From FEB-10 sp963710645 (GTDB lineage Bacteria; Acidobacteriota; Thermoanaerobaculia; Thermoanaerobaculales; Sulfomarinibacteraceae), in assembly GCA_963710645.1 (NCBI GenBank), contig CAVQBD010000009.1, positions 1,178,001 to 1,242,000 of the forward strand: a stretch of 64,000 nt of DNA. The letters run 5' to 3'. A program made the position numbers and the translations under genes. This document shows, in pieces, positions 10,131 through 18,093 of the stretch (within the stretch, counting starts at the first letter, position 1; every line of letters starts with the position of its first letter). The notes under the pieces were generated by a model, which was not told the origin of the DNA, made no database searches, and saw nothing but the letters and a program-made list of their open reading frames with translations.

Positions 10131-10929
10131 ACTTTTCGCCCTGGTCGCGGTTCCCCTGCTGGTGAGCATCATCTGGTGGGCCCCTGCGTGGGCGCTCCTG
10201 ATCGTGCTCGCAGGCGCCACCACCATCGCCGCCGACGAGTTTCTCGGGATGGCCCGAGCCTCCGGCGTGTCGTGTTGGCGGTGGCTGCCGCTGGCGCTGA
10301 CCGCCACGGTCCTCGCGGCGTCCTGGATCTGGAATACGCCCGGTCTGGCAGCCGCCGCAACGGCCGTGGTCATCATCCTTCCCGCCGCCCAGTTGATCCG
10401 CCCCGAATCGCCCGACGGTAGTCTGAACGGGGTTGCAGTCAGCAGCTTCGTCGTGCTCTTTCTGGGCGCCACCGGAGCCTGTCTCGGTTGGCTCAGACTG
10501 TGGCCGGAGCCGGAGCTGGCGGTCAAGTTGTTGTTGCTCTTCCTTTTCACGATTTGGATCGGCGACTCGGGCGCCTACTATGTGGGCTCCCGCTTCGGCC
10601 GCCACAAAATGTCGCCGCGGGTCAGCCCCAACAAGACCTGGGAGGGATTGGCCGGAGGTACTCTGGCGACCCTCGCCGCCGCCGCGGTGATCAATCTGGT
10701 CTTGGGGGTCCCGCTGCCGTGGATCCACCTGGTCGCGGTGGCCGCGATCCTCGCCGTGGCCGCTCCTCTGGGAGATCTTGTGGAGTCCCAGTTCAAACGG
10801 GACACCGGCATCAAGGACTCCTCGACCCTGATTCCCGGCCACGGCGGTCTGCTGGATCGGACCGACAGTCTGCTCTATGCGGCGCCTCCGGTGCTCGGGT
10901 ACCTTCTGCTCGTCGGCATCGTCTCATGA
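10117..10929 (+). CDS. cdsA: phosphatidate cytidylyltransferase
   Basis: CdsA makes CDP-diacylglycerol from phosphatidate and CTP, the entry point for phospholipids. It is a polytopic membrane protein of about 270 residues with roughly seven hydrophobic segments. The C-terminal CDS signature is clear: SQFKRDTGIKDSS followed by IPGHGGLLDRTDSL. The proposed start is TTG at 10117 with GGGAG 7 nt upstream, overlapping the end of uppS by 14 nt. No ATG fits the family N-terminus better. Its stop overlaps the ATG of the dxr remnant (ATGA), which preserves the ancestral operon junction. Confidence 0.93.
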   Translation: MPKRELFALVAVPLLVSIIWWAPAWALLIVLAGATTIAADEFLGMARASGVSCWRWLPLALTATVLAASWIWNTPGLAAAATAVVIILPAAQLIRPESPDGSLNGVAVSSFVVLFLGATGACLGWLRLWPEPELAVKLLLLFLFTIWIGDSGAYYVGSRFGRHKMSPRVSPNKTWEGLAGGTLATLAAAAVINLVLGVPLPWIHLVAVAAILAVAAPLGDLVESQFKRDTGIKDSSTLIPGHGGLLDRTDSLLYAAPPVLGYLLLVGIVS

Positions 10930-11303
10930 AGACCGTGGCTGGACTCGGATCCGCCGGATCCGTCGACCGGTTCACATTGTTCGTGGTGGAGTTTCATTTG
11001 GAGGGCCTGGTCCACTCGTTGATCCAAAGACGGACGGAGGGGCTCACGGCGCAGCTTTCCACGCATGACATGCAGCCCCCGATCCTGTAAGCTCCAGGAT
11101 GGCCCGACCGTCCGCCGGCGCCGGAGGGCATAGATCTTCGAGGCACTCATCCCGAGCGGTTCTCCGCCCCCGATCTGGCCCGCGCCACGCCTACCGGGGG
11201 CGGTGAAATCCCGGCGGTCCCCAAAGCGGCCGACGAGGAGTCCTGCCAATCGGACGCCGGATGTCGGGAATGACAGACGGTCACAGAGAGGTTCGATGTA
11301 GCG
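10926..11303 (+). pseudogene. dxr: decayed remnant of dxr (1-deoxy-D-xylulose 5-phosphate reductoisomerase)
   Basis: Dxr normally lies between cdsA and rseP and starts the committed MEP isoprenoid pathway. Here only about 375 bp remain in that slot. The first frame begins with MKTVAGLGSAGSV, close to the NADPH-binding start of Dxr. It then jumps to a segment resembling the conserved His-Ser/substrate region (GLVHSLIQ, LTAQLSTHDMQPPI) and stops at 11088-11090. About 200 central residues, including the metal-binding acidic residues, are missing. Downstream, 11130-11300 still encodes HPERFSAPDLARA, a GG and PAV stretch and VTERF in order, as in the Dxr C-terminus, but with stops and many substitutions. 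The match is from memory of the family, not an alignment. Confidence 0.82.
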
Positions 11304-12638
11304 ATGTTGACGAGTATTCTTGCCTTCGTATTTGTCCTCGGGGTGCTGATCATTCTCCACGAAGCCGGCCACTTTGGCGCGGCACGCCTGCTTGGAGCAC
11401 CGGTAGAGGTGTTTTCGGTGGGCTTCGGCAAACGACTGTGGGGTGTGGAGCGAGGGGGCACCGACTATCGCATCTCGGCCATTCCGTTCGGTGGTTATGT
11501 CCGAATCGTCGGCTTGGGTCCGGACGAGTCGGACATCGCCGGCGATGGGGCCGATGCCGAGCCGGAGCTCCTGCCACGCTGGCAGCGTGCCCTCATCCTC
11601 CTGGCCGGTCCAGCCACGAATATTTTGGCGGCGGTCTTCTTCCTCGCCGGCGCCTTCATGCTCGGCATCGAATCGCCGATCTACCTCGACCAGCCGCCGG
11701 TTGTGGGCTGGGTCGCCCCCGAATCTCCGGCCGCTGAGGCCGGGATCGTAGCCGACGATCTCATTCTCGCCGTGGATGGTCAGCAGATGGTCAGTTGGAG
11801 AGACCTGGAAATGGCGCTCTTCACGGCCGGCGATCGACAGCTCGACGTCCGCCTCGAACGCGATGGTGAAACGCGGGAGATCTCACTTACGCCAAAATCT
11901 GTGTCCCGTTACCAGGTCGGCTACGCCGGCATCGCAGCACCGCTCGAGCCGGTGATCGTGCAGCTTGATCCGGGCCTGCCGGCCGCTCGTGCGGGACTGG
12001 AGCCGGGAGATCTTATCCTGGCGGTGGACGGCCAATCGGTCCATCAGCTCTATGATCTGTTTCCGTTGGTTTCACCCCATCCGGACGAAGAAATCGTCCT
12101 CCAGGTCGAGCGCGATGGATCGACCTTTGCCATCGCCATGACTCCCATCGATTTCGGCGGCGACGGTCGCATCGGCGTCCAGTTCGTCTATCCGTCTACG
12201 ATCGAGAAGTTGGGACCGATCGCGGCGGTGGGTGCCGGTGCCCGGGAGTGCGTTCGGATGACGCGGGAGACCTTCCGGGTGATCGGTCGGTTGGTGACCC
12301 GAAAGGTGCCCATGCGACAGATCTCCGGGCCCATCGACATCGCGCGGATCTCCGGAGAGGCCGCCAAGAGCGGCTTCCACACCCTGATCCGGCTGATGGG
12401 TTTGATCTCGCTCCAACTCGGCATCTTCAACCTCCTACCGATTCCTATTTTGGACGGCGGTCATCTGACAATTCTCGCCTTTGAATCGATCATCCGGCGA
12501 GACCTACCCATGCGGACAAAGGAGAGGATCCTCGAAGTCGGCTTCTACGCCCTGATTCTGCTGTTTGTGGTCGTGATGTTCAACGACATCGTGAAGATCC
12601 TCCCGGACAGCGTGTATCACTTGATTTTCGAAGGATGA
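11304..12638 (+). CDS. rseP: RIP metalloprotease RseP (site-2 protease)
   Basis: RseP is an inner-membrane zinc protease that cleaves anti-sigma factors or remnant signal peptides. The 444 residues carry the HExxH motif in ILHEAGHFGAARLLG (His19, Glu20, His23), the downstream GGYVRI, two PDZ domains (about 125-200 and 205-285, each with GL/GI carboxylate-binding-type loops) and the C-terminal LLPIPILDGGH motif with the third zinc ligand. It directly follows the dxr remnant, the usual uppS-cdsA-dxr-rseP order. Confidence 0.96.
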   Translation: MLTSILAFVFVLGVLIILHEAGHFGAARLLGAPVEVFSVGFGKRLWGVERGGTDYRISAIPFGGYVRIVGLGPDESDIAGDGADAEPELLPRWQRALILLAGPATNILAAVFFLAGAFMLGIESPIYLDQPPVVGWVAPESPAAEAGIVADDLILAVDGQQMVSWRDLEMALFTAGDRQLDVRLERDGETREISLTPKSVSRYQVGYAGIAAPLEPVIVQLDPGLPAARAGLEPGDLILAVDGQSVHQLYDLFPLVSPHPDEEIVLQVERDGSTFAIAMTPIDFGGDGRIGVQFVYPSTIEKLGPIAAVGAGARECVRMTRETFRVIGRLVTRKVPMRQISGPIDIARISGEAAKSGFHTLIRLMGLISLQLGIFNLLPIPILDGGHLTILAFESIIRRDLPMRTKERILEVGFYALILLFVVVMFNDIVKILPDSVYHLIFEG

Positions 12639-12669
12639 GGCGGTCGCCCTGTCCCGCCTGTTTGCGTGT

Positions 12670-12675
12670 TAGAGT
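12670..12675 (+). promoter_or_regulatory. candidate -10 box of the PASTA gene (leaderless arrangement)
   Basis: TAGAGT ends exactly 6 nt before the ATG at 12682, and no Shine-Dalgarno sequence lies between. Transcription would begin at or beside the start codon. No clear -35 box is visible. Confidence 0.45.
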
Positions 12676-12681
12676 AGCTCG

Positions 12682-13383
12682 ATGGTCGGTCGGTTGCTGG
12701 TCGTCGCAATGTTCATGGCCTCTGCCTCAGTGGTTTTCTGGCAGGCGTTTGTCCACACCGTCCATCGCGGCACCCTGACCATTCCCGATCTGGCGGGACA
12801 GACTGTGGAAGGAGCGTCGCGACAAGCCCATGACATGGGTCTCAGCGTTGTCGTCGAGGAGCCCGGCGTCTACACGGCCATCGTCCCAGCGGGCACCATC
12901 GCTGAGCAGAACCCGCGACCCGGATTCCACGTCAAAACCGGTTCCATGGTGAGGGTCCGCATGAACCTCGGCACCGAAAGAGTGCCCGTTCCCGACCTTC
13001 GCGGTGAATCCCTCCAAGGCGGGCTCAGTGGACTGCAACGCGACGGTCTGCTGCCGGGCCGCCGAGCCCGGGTGGAGGGGCACAGCACGCCCGATCAGAT
13101 CCTCGCCACCAATCCCCCTTCCGGCTATCTGACGGCGCCGGACACCGAGGTCGATCTGTTGGTCAACATCACCCCACGGGAAGAGCTGTGGGTCATGCCG
13201 TCGTTGGTGTCGAACAACCGCGATGCTGTCCGAAATCTGTGCCTCGATCATCAGCTTCGCCTCGGCCAGATCCACGAGGTCAACTACCCCGGCTTTCCGT
13301 CGGGAGTCGTGATCAGGCAGTACCCGCCCGCCGGCTCGCCTCTGTCGCGCAGCGACATCATCACTATCTGGGTGGTTCAATGA
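12682..13383 (+). CDS. PASTA-domain membrane protein
   Basis: The 233-residue protein has one N-terminal transmembrane segment (about 5-25) followed by three PASTA repeats. They begin near TIPDLAGQTVEGA (about 35), VPVPDLRGESLQGG (about 103) and VMPSLVSNNRDAV (about 171), and each ends in a valine-rich strand. PASTA domains bind peptidoglycan fragments or beta-lactams and usually sit on Ser/Thr kinases or penicillin-binding proteins. Here they stand alone on an anchor, so the protein may be an envelope sensor or adaptor. The stop overlaps the rpe start (ATGA). It is probably transcribed from its own leaderless promoter. Confidence 0.9.
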   Translation: MVGRLLVVAMFMASASVVFWQAFVHTVHRGTLTIPDLAGQTVEGASRQAHDMGLSVVVEEPGVYTAIVPAGTIAEQNPRPGFHVKTGSMVRVRMNLGTERVPVPDLRGESLQGGLSGLQRDGLLPGRRARVEGHSTPDQILATNPPSGYLTAPDTEVDLLVNITPREELWVMPSLVSNNRDAVRNLCLDHQLRLGQIHEVNYPGFPSGVVIRQYPPAGSPLSRSDIITIWVVQ

Positions 13384-14045
13384 CGGTCCGCATCGCCCCT
13401 TCGCTGCTGTCCGCCGATTTCTCGGACCTCAGGCGGGAAATAGCCGAGGTTCAGGAGGCCGGCGCCGATTTGCTCCATCTCGACATCATGGACGGGCATT
13501 TCGTTCCCAATCTGACCTTTGGTCCGCCGTTGGTTCGGCGACTCGCCGCCCATTGCCGTATCCCGATGGATGCTCACCTCATGGTCACCAACCCTGACGA
13601 TCTGGTCCCGGATCTCGCCGCAGCTGGCGTGGCGCGGGTGGCGGTCCACGTGGAAACCTGCTCCCATCTCCACCGCTCGCTCATGGGTATTCGGGACCGG
13701 GGAATGTCAGCGGGTATCGCGATCAATCCCGCGACGGCTGTCGAAACGCTTTCCGACGCCATCCCCTTTGCCGATTTTCTGCTGGTGATGTCGGTCAATC
13801 CTGGATTCGGCGGCCAGACCTTCATCCCGGAGTCAATCAACAAGATCAAGAAGCTCCGCGCTCTTGCCGCCGACCAGGAGATCGATATCACGGTCGACGG
13901 CGGCGTCGGACCCGACAACGCCGCCGAGCTGGTGAACGCAGGGGCCACGACCTTGGTTGCCGGCTCGGAAATTTTTGGCAGGCAGGACCGCAGAAAAGCC
14001 ACCGCCGACCTCCGGCGGAGGGCCCTCGGAGACATTCAATCGTGA
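13380..14045 (+). CDS. rpe: ribulose-phosphate 3-epimerase
   Basis: Rpe interconverts ribulose 5-phosphate and xylulose 5-phosphate. From ATG at 13380 it has 221 residues with APSLLSADF at the N-terminus, the metal and acid-base motifs HLDIMDGHFVPNLTFGP and DAHLMVTNP, MSVNPGFGGQ, and the phosphate-binding VDGGVGPDNA and LVAGSEIF. The open frame extends upstream into the PASTA gene; the ATGA overlap supports the short start. bamD overlaps the stop through GTGA. rpiB at 47680 supplies the partner isomerase. Confidence 0.96.
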   Translation: MTVRIAPSLLSADFSDLRREIAEVQEAGADLLHLDIMDGHFVPNLTFGPPLVRRLAAHCRIPMDAHLMVTNPDDLVPDLAAAGVARVAVHVETCSHLHRSLMGIRDRGMSAGIAINPATAVETLSDAIPFADFLLVMSVNPGFGGQTFIPESINKIKKLRALAADQEIDITVDGGVGPDNAAELVNAGATTLVAGSEIFGRQDRRKATADLRRRALGDIQS

Positions 14046-14785
14046 AGTGGCCACTTCCGTACGTCACCTTTTTGGTGATTTCCATCACACTTGCGCTCGG
14101 CGGATGCTCCTCTTCTCAGAAGAGTGACGAAGAGATACTGGAAGAACTCGCCGCCCAGGATAAACAGGCCATTTTCGACCTTGCCGAAGAGCTGTACGGC
14201 CAGAAGAAATACACCGAAGCGCGGAAGTATTTTTCATTCGTCTACGACACCTTCCCGAACGACCCACTCGGTCACAAGGCGGCCCTCCGGGTGGCCGACA
14301 CCTACTCCATCAAATCGGACCCCACGAACCTCACCGAGGCGCGTCTCAGATACCGAGATTTTGCCAACCGCTACCCCAACGATCCGGATCGCGACTACGC
14401 GCTCCTGATGGTCGGACATACCTATAGTGCCAAGAAGATACGTCCAGATCGCGACCTCACGAACCTGCACGAATCGTACAACGCCTACCAGCAGTTGATG
14501 ACCCTCTATCCGAACTCGGAGCATGCCCCGGAGGCGGAGGAACAAATCGCTCGATTGCGGGAGACCCTGGCCGAGCACGAGTTCCTGGTGGCCCAGTTTT
14601 ACCTCCGAAATAAACGCTGGCATGGCGCCTTCGCGCGGCTTGAATACCTCAAGGAAAACTACCCGGAATATTCGAAAATGGACACCGCCAATAACATGAT
14701 GGAACAAGCGCAAAACAAGATCAACGAATTCGAAGATACCTACCGAAAAATAATGGAACAGAGGCAGATACCGACCGAGGATTGA
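14042..14785 (+). CDS. bamD: outer-membrane assembly lipoprotein BamD
   Basis: BamD is the essential TPR lipoprotein of the BAM complex that inserts beta-barrels into the outer membrane. The 247 residues start at GTG 14042 with a lipoprotein signal ending in LALGGCSSSQ (lipobox Cys about 22). TPR-like units follow, including AEELYGQKKYTEARKYF, ALLMVGHTYSAKK and EFLVAQFYLRNKRWHGA, the typical YfiO order. A polar C-terminal helix closes the protein. It overlaps rpe by GTGA and precedes a LysM gene, consistent with an envelope operon. Confidence 0.9.
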   Translation: MKWPLPYVTFLVISITLALGGCSSSQKSDEEILEELAAQDKQAIFDLAEELYGQKKYTEARKYFSFVYDTFPNDPLGHKAALRVADTYSIKSDPTNLTEARLRYRDFANRYPNDPDRDYALLMVGHTYSAKKIRPDRDLTNLHESYNAYQQLMTLYPNSEHAPEAEEQIARLRETLAEHEFLVAQFYLRNKRWHGAFARLEYLKENYPEYSKMDTANNMMEQAQNKINEFEDTYRKIMEQRQIPTED

Positions 14786-14854
14786 CGCATAGAATCTCTT
14801 CGAGTAATCTAAGACTGTGCAATTAGTGTGCTTCCAGGAGGCGGGAGAGTTCCC

Positions 14855-15946
14855 ATGAGAGGCGCAATTTGTTTCGGAATCGTGTTTTTATTCGCCGCGA
14901 CCATGGTCGCTGCGCAGGCGGTGGCTCCTCCACCAAAGCCTCTGTACCTCAGGGGCGACCACTGGACACCCTACGATCCGCCCACCGAGTTTCCGGAGGG
15001 CAGCACAGTCCATATCGTGCAAAAAGGGGACACCCTGTGGGACCTGGCGCAGCAGTACCTTGGTGATCCATACCTGTGGCCCCAGATCTGGGAACGAAAT
15101 CCCTACATTCTGGACTCCCACTGGATCTACCCCGGCGATCCACTCGTAATCGACGTCGCGGTGCAGCCACCGATAGAAGAGGAGGTGGTGGTCGACGAGA
15201 CCATGGCCACAGGCTACCCGACGGATGACGCGGCGGGAGACGCCTACGCGGAGGGAGTACCGTTTCCGCTGGGCAGCCCTGCGGATGTGTATTGCTTCGC
15301 GCGGTTATTCCCCGATGACGGTGGGTTCCCCTTCACCATCGCATCGTCTGAACGCATCGGAATGCAGGACCAGTTCTCCGAGGGCGAGATCATGTACATC
15401 GACGGCGGCGTCAACCAGGGCGTGGCGGCCGGTGACGAGTTCTTCATCCTCCATCGCCGACGTCCACTGAAACACGTCATCTCCAACGACAATATGGGCG
15501 TCGTCTACAGCCAGGTCGGTCAACTCCGGGTGTTGTGCGCCCAGGAAGACACCGCAATCGCGGAGATCACCTACGCCTGCGATCCAATAGTCATCGGCGA
15601 TGTCCTGCTTCCCTTCGACCCGGTGCCGGTGCCCCTGGTGCTGTCACCCGACCCCTCGGACCGCTGCGACGAGCCGAACGGGAAACCCACCGGCTACATC
15701 GTCTACAACAGGGACGATCAGATTGACATCGGCACCAACTGGCCGGTCTTCATCGATCTCGGGTCCGCAGAGGGCATCTATCCTGGAATGTTCGCCACCA
15801 TCTTCCGCGACAATCCCGTCAAGGGTATGCCGCGGTTGGTTATCGGCGAGCTCGGTATCCTCACGGTTGAGGAAAACTACTCCACCGCCAGAATCACGTA
15901 TGCGTGGCGATCAGTGGAAATAGGAGACCGAGTGGAAATCAAGTAA
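14855..15946 (+). CDS. LysM-domain secreted protein
   Basis: The ATG at 14855, with GGGAG 7 nt upstream, gives 363 residues. Residues 1-22 are a signal peptide ending in MVAAQA. A LysM peptidoglycan-binding domain follows (about 50-95: HIVQKGDTLWDLAQQYLGD, then WERNPYIL and WIYPGDPLVI). The remaining 260 residues contain two similar beta-rich halves, each with a G-x-Y/N-Q-G-V or A-E-G-I-Y-P-G-M type turn, and I do not recognise the fold. A start 27 nt upstream would add residues before the signal peptide and is disfavoured. A strong terminator follows. Confidence 0.88.
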   Translation: MRGAICFGIVFLFAATMVAAQAVAPPPKPLYLRGDHWTPYDPPTEFPEGSTVHIVQKGDTLWDLAQQYLGDPYLWPQIWERNPYILDSHWIYPGDPLVIDVAVQPPIEEEVVVDETMATGYPTDDAAGDAYAEGVPFPLGSPADVYCFARLFPDDGGFPFTIASSERIGMQDQFSEGEIMYIDGGVNQGVAAGDEFFILHRRRPLKHVISNDNMGVVYSQVGQLRVLCAQEDTAIAEITYACDPIVIGDVLLPFDPVPVPLVLSPDPSDRCDEPNGKPTGYIVYNRDDQIDIGTNWPVFIDLGSAEGIYPGMFATIFRDNPVKGMPRLVIGELGILTVEENYSTARITYAWRSVEIGDRVEIK

Positions 15947-15971
15947 GGGCAGACCTGCCATCAAGACAAGA

Positions 15972-15996
15972 GCCCCCGCCGACGGCGGGGGCTTTT
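15972..15996 (+). terminator. Rho-independent terminator after the LysM gene
   Basis: A perfect 9-bp stem (GCCCCCGCC / GGCGGGGGC) with a three-base loop is followed by TTTT. It lies 26 nt after the stop codon and would end the PASTA-rpe-bamD-LysM transcript. Confidence 0.92.
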
Positions 15997-16037
15997 CATT
16001 GTGGGTGCATCCGGATTTCCATGAGATGGACCGTGGT

Positions 16038-16060
16038 TGAATTCGAAATTCGAAATTCGA
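16038..16060. repeat. heptameric ATTCGAA array
   Basis: About three tandem copies of the same ATTCGAA unit found at 2041-2068, here in the convergent gap after the LysM terminator. Confidence 0.85.
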
Positions 16061-16131
16061 AGACTCCATCACACCGACATCGTGTGCAGTTCTTGCTAGG
16101 GGTGACCCCGGACTAGTGCCCGTTGTCGAGT

Positions 16132-16620
16132 TCAGCCTGCTATGGCGGTCGGCGGCTCGATCGCCATGCCGCGGCCGGCTGCGAAGGCCCGCAGACCCGC
16201 CACATGCTCCTCATCGGCCGCTGCCAGGTTCTGAATCACCTCGCGTACACCGGGGTTCGAGTGGATCAAGATGGAGCGGTGGGCCGATTCTGCAGGGCTG
16301 TCTTCAAACCTCAGCGCAAGTTGGATGGCGTCTTCGAGGGAATTCGGGGCGGCGGAGGACCGCGCAGATCGAACCGCGCTCAGCAAATCCTCGATAGCAG
16401 CCGGGTCAAAGTCCACCTCGGAAAAATCACTGGGCGCTTGGTGGACCAGCTTCTTGCCGTAGCTGATCAAGTTGGCGTGGGACTTTTCCTGCATCGCCAT
16501 CCTGAAGAACAGACCGGACGCTTCAGCGTCTTCGGTGAATTCCAAACTCAGCCACTCATAAAGGGCCGACATTTCGAGTTCGAGCTTTTCCAGCGAGGAC
16601 AGTATTTTGAGGATCTGCAT
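16132..16620 (-). CDS. ferritin-like / rubrerythrin-like protein
   Basis: A 162-residue all-helical protein of the ferritin-like superfamily. The spaced Glu/His pattern of a di-iron four-helix bundle is visible: EKLELEMSALYEWLS (about 11-25), AMQEKSHANLISY (about 42-54), AIQLALRFEDSPAESAHRS (about 97-115) and AAADEEHVAGLRAF (about 132-145). It lacks the rubredoxin domain of classical rubrerythrin. The likely role is iron handling or peroxide protection in the cytoplasm, inferred only from the fold. It is divergent from tadA with a 170-bp gap. Confidence 0.75.
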   Translation of the reverse strand: MQILKILSSLEKLELEMSALYEWLSLEFTEDAEASGLFFRMAMQEKSHANLISYGKKLVHQAPSDFSEVDFDPAAIEDLLSAVRSARSSAAPNSLEDAIQLALRFEDSPAESAHRSILIHSNPGVREVIQNLAAADEEHVAGLRAFAAGRGMAIEPPTAIAG

Positions 16621-16794
16621 TTCGGCTCCAGTTCTGAACGACTCCTGTAAACAACACTCATCGGTACCATTTCAATCCCCGGTGCGGACAACCAACGGCG
16701 TACCGATGATAAGCTCGGCGGATGTTCGCCCCTCCGCGACCCGAACAGCCCGTTTTTCCGCGACCATCGTGTTCGCCTTTTTGGAAGTGCCGTG

Positions 16795-17280
16795 ATGAAT
16801 CTCGGTCCTGAAGCCCTGTTCAATGACGACGATCGTCATTTCATGGCCGCCGCACTCAGACAGGCCCGGGCGGCCGGAGAGCGGGACGAAGTTCCCGTGG
16901 GATGCGTCATTGTGCGGAACGGTGAGATCATCTCGCATTCAGGAAACCGTCGCCAGGAATCCGGCGACCCGGCGGCACACGCGGAAATCCTCGCCCTGCG
17001 CAGCGCAGGTGAGCTGCTGGGTGACTGGCGGCTTGAAGGCTGCAGTTTATACGTCACCCTCGAACCCTGTCCCATGTGCGTCTCCGCCTGCCGGCAGGCC
17101 CGTCTGGACCTCGTCATCTGGGGCGCACCGGACCCGGTCCTGGGCGCCTGCGGCACGGTGATCAACCTCGCTGAGGACCCACGACTCGGTTCGCTGCTGG
17201 CCCAGCGTGGTGGCCTCGCCGAGGAGGAGTGCCGGCAACTGTTACAGTCCTTCTTTACCAATGCCAGGAGTTCGTCGTAG
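16795..17280 (+). CDS. tadA: tRNA-specific adenosine deaminase
   Basis: TadA deaminates A34 of tRNA-Arg(ACG) to inosine. The 161 residues contain the zinc and proton-shuttle motif HAEIL (about residues 60-64) and PCPMCVSAC (about 88-96), both required for the cytidine-deaminase fold, plus the EVPVGCVIV and SLYVTLEP strands. ATG at 16795 has GGAAG 8 nt upstream; GTG at 16792 is the immediate alternative. The gene is followed by two tRNA-Ser genes and the SRP RNA, forming a translation and RNA cluster. Confidence 0.94.
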   Translation: MNLGPEALFNDDDRHFMAAALRQARAAGERDEVPVGCVIVRNGEIISHSGNRRQESGDPAAHAEILALRSAGELLGDWRLEGCSLYVTLEPCPMCVSACRQARLDLVIWGAPDPVLGACGTVINLAEDPRLGSLLAQRGGLAEEECRQLLQSFFTNARSSS

Positions 17281-17296
17281 AATATGTAGCCCTCGC

Positions 17297-17385
17297 GGAG
17301 AGGTGCCGGAGTGGTCGAACGGGGCGGTCTCGAAAACCGTTGACCTTTCACGGGTCCCAGGGTTCGAATCCCTTCCTCTCCGCCA
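17297..17385 (+). tRNA. tRNA-Ser (anticodon CGA)
   Basis: An 89-nt class II tRNA with acceptor pairing GGAGAGG/CCTCTCC, discriminator G and encoded CCA. The anticodon loop reads CTCGAAA, so the anticodon is CGA, reading UCG. A long variable arm and GGTTCGAATCC T-arm are clear. Confidence 0.96.
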
Positions 17386-17410
17386 GTTCTTTGTCATTGC
17401 GATCGAAAAC

Positions 17411-17500
<90 letters not shown>

Positions 17501-17525
17501 TCAATTGATCGTCCGCTGGTTGATC

Positions 17526-17655
17526 GGGAGCCCACCCTGGAGCTCGGGCCCTGTGCATCGCCAACCTTCGAACCGTGTCAGACCCGGAAGGGAGCAGCAC
17601 TAAGGAGGATTTCGGCGAGTGCCGCAGGTCGCCTGGGCTCCATGGTGGGCTTCTT
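17526..17655 (+). ncRNA. ffs: signal recognition particle RNA, small bacterial (4.5S) type
   Basis: The conserved apical domain is present: GTCAGACCCGGAAGGGAGCA (17578-17597), with the GGAA tetraloop and the asymmetric AGCA-side loop bound by Ffh. The 5' end (GGGAGCCCACC...GGAGC) pairs with the 3' end (GCTCC...GGTGGGCTTC), giving a long hairpin of about 130 nt. It begins 25 nt after the second tRNA-Ser. The ends are set by pairing and may be off by a few bases. Confidence 0.92.
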
Positions 17656-18093
17656 GAGTACCGACCACCCACCCCTCCAGAACCAAGATCGAGGAGCCAA
17701 GAACGAAGATCCCCGTGCCGGTGCCCGTGCCCGAAACAGCGTCAGCGACCAAGGCAGCGTCGGCAATCAGCGTCAGGGATCAGCGTCGGCGAAAAGGCGC
17801 AGCAACCGTTGTCCACGCTGATTGCTGCCGCCGGCTCTTCCCCCACCCTCCTCGAAAACCCACAGATCACACAGATAAGCAAAGACCGGTCCGCGCGCTC
17901 GCGTGGATTGACGAGTCCATCGCGCCCACACCGCTCCGGCAGGGCGGGTGGGGACTTTCGACCTTTTGCTTTCGACTTTCGACCTTTTTCGATGGCACGC
18001 CCGCCCATCGCGCCCTCCTCTCTTTCCCTCCTTCCCTCCTTCCCCACTTCTCACCTTCCCCATGTTCGGCGGTACGATGAGCCAAGGAACTCG
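17656..18093. repeat. gene-free 438-bp gap: GAACGAA and CTTTCGA arrays plus degenerate modular element
   Basis: No credible gene is seen. The gap holds GAACGAA-type (17697-17715) and GCCGGTGCCCGTGCCC-type short repeats, then CAGCGTCAG/ATCAGCGTCG variants. A CTTTCGA heptameric array lies at about 17955-17990, followed by GGCACGCCCGCCCATCGCGCCC (17996-18017), which resembles the conserved right flank of the modular hairpin element found in other gaps, and finally a pyrimidine-rich CTCCTTCC tract. Confidence 0.7.

Noticed and set aside
17526..17655. Considered tmRNA or 6S RNA instead of SRP RNA.
   Set aside because: The GTCAGACCCGGAAGG apical loop and end pairing fit the small SRP RNA; no tRNA-like ends or 6S bubble were seen.
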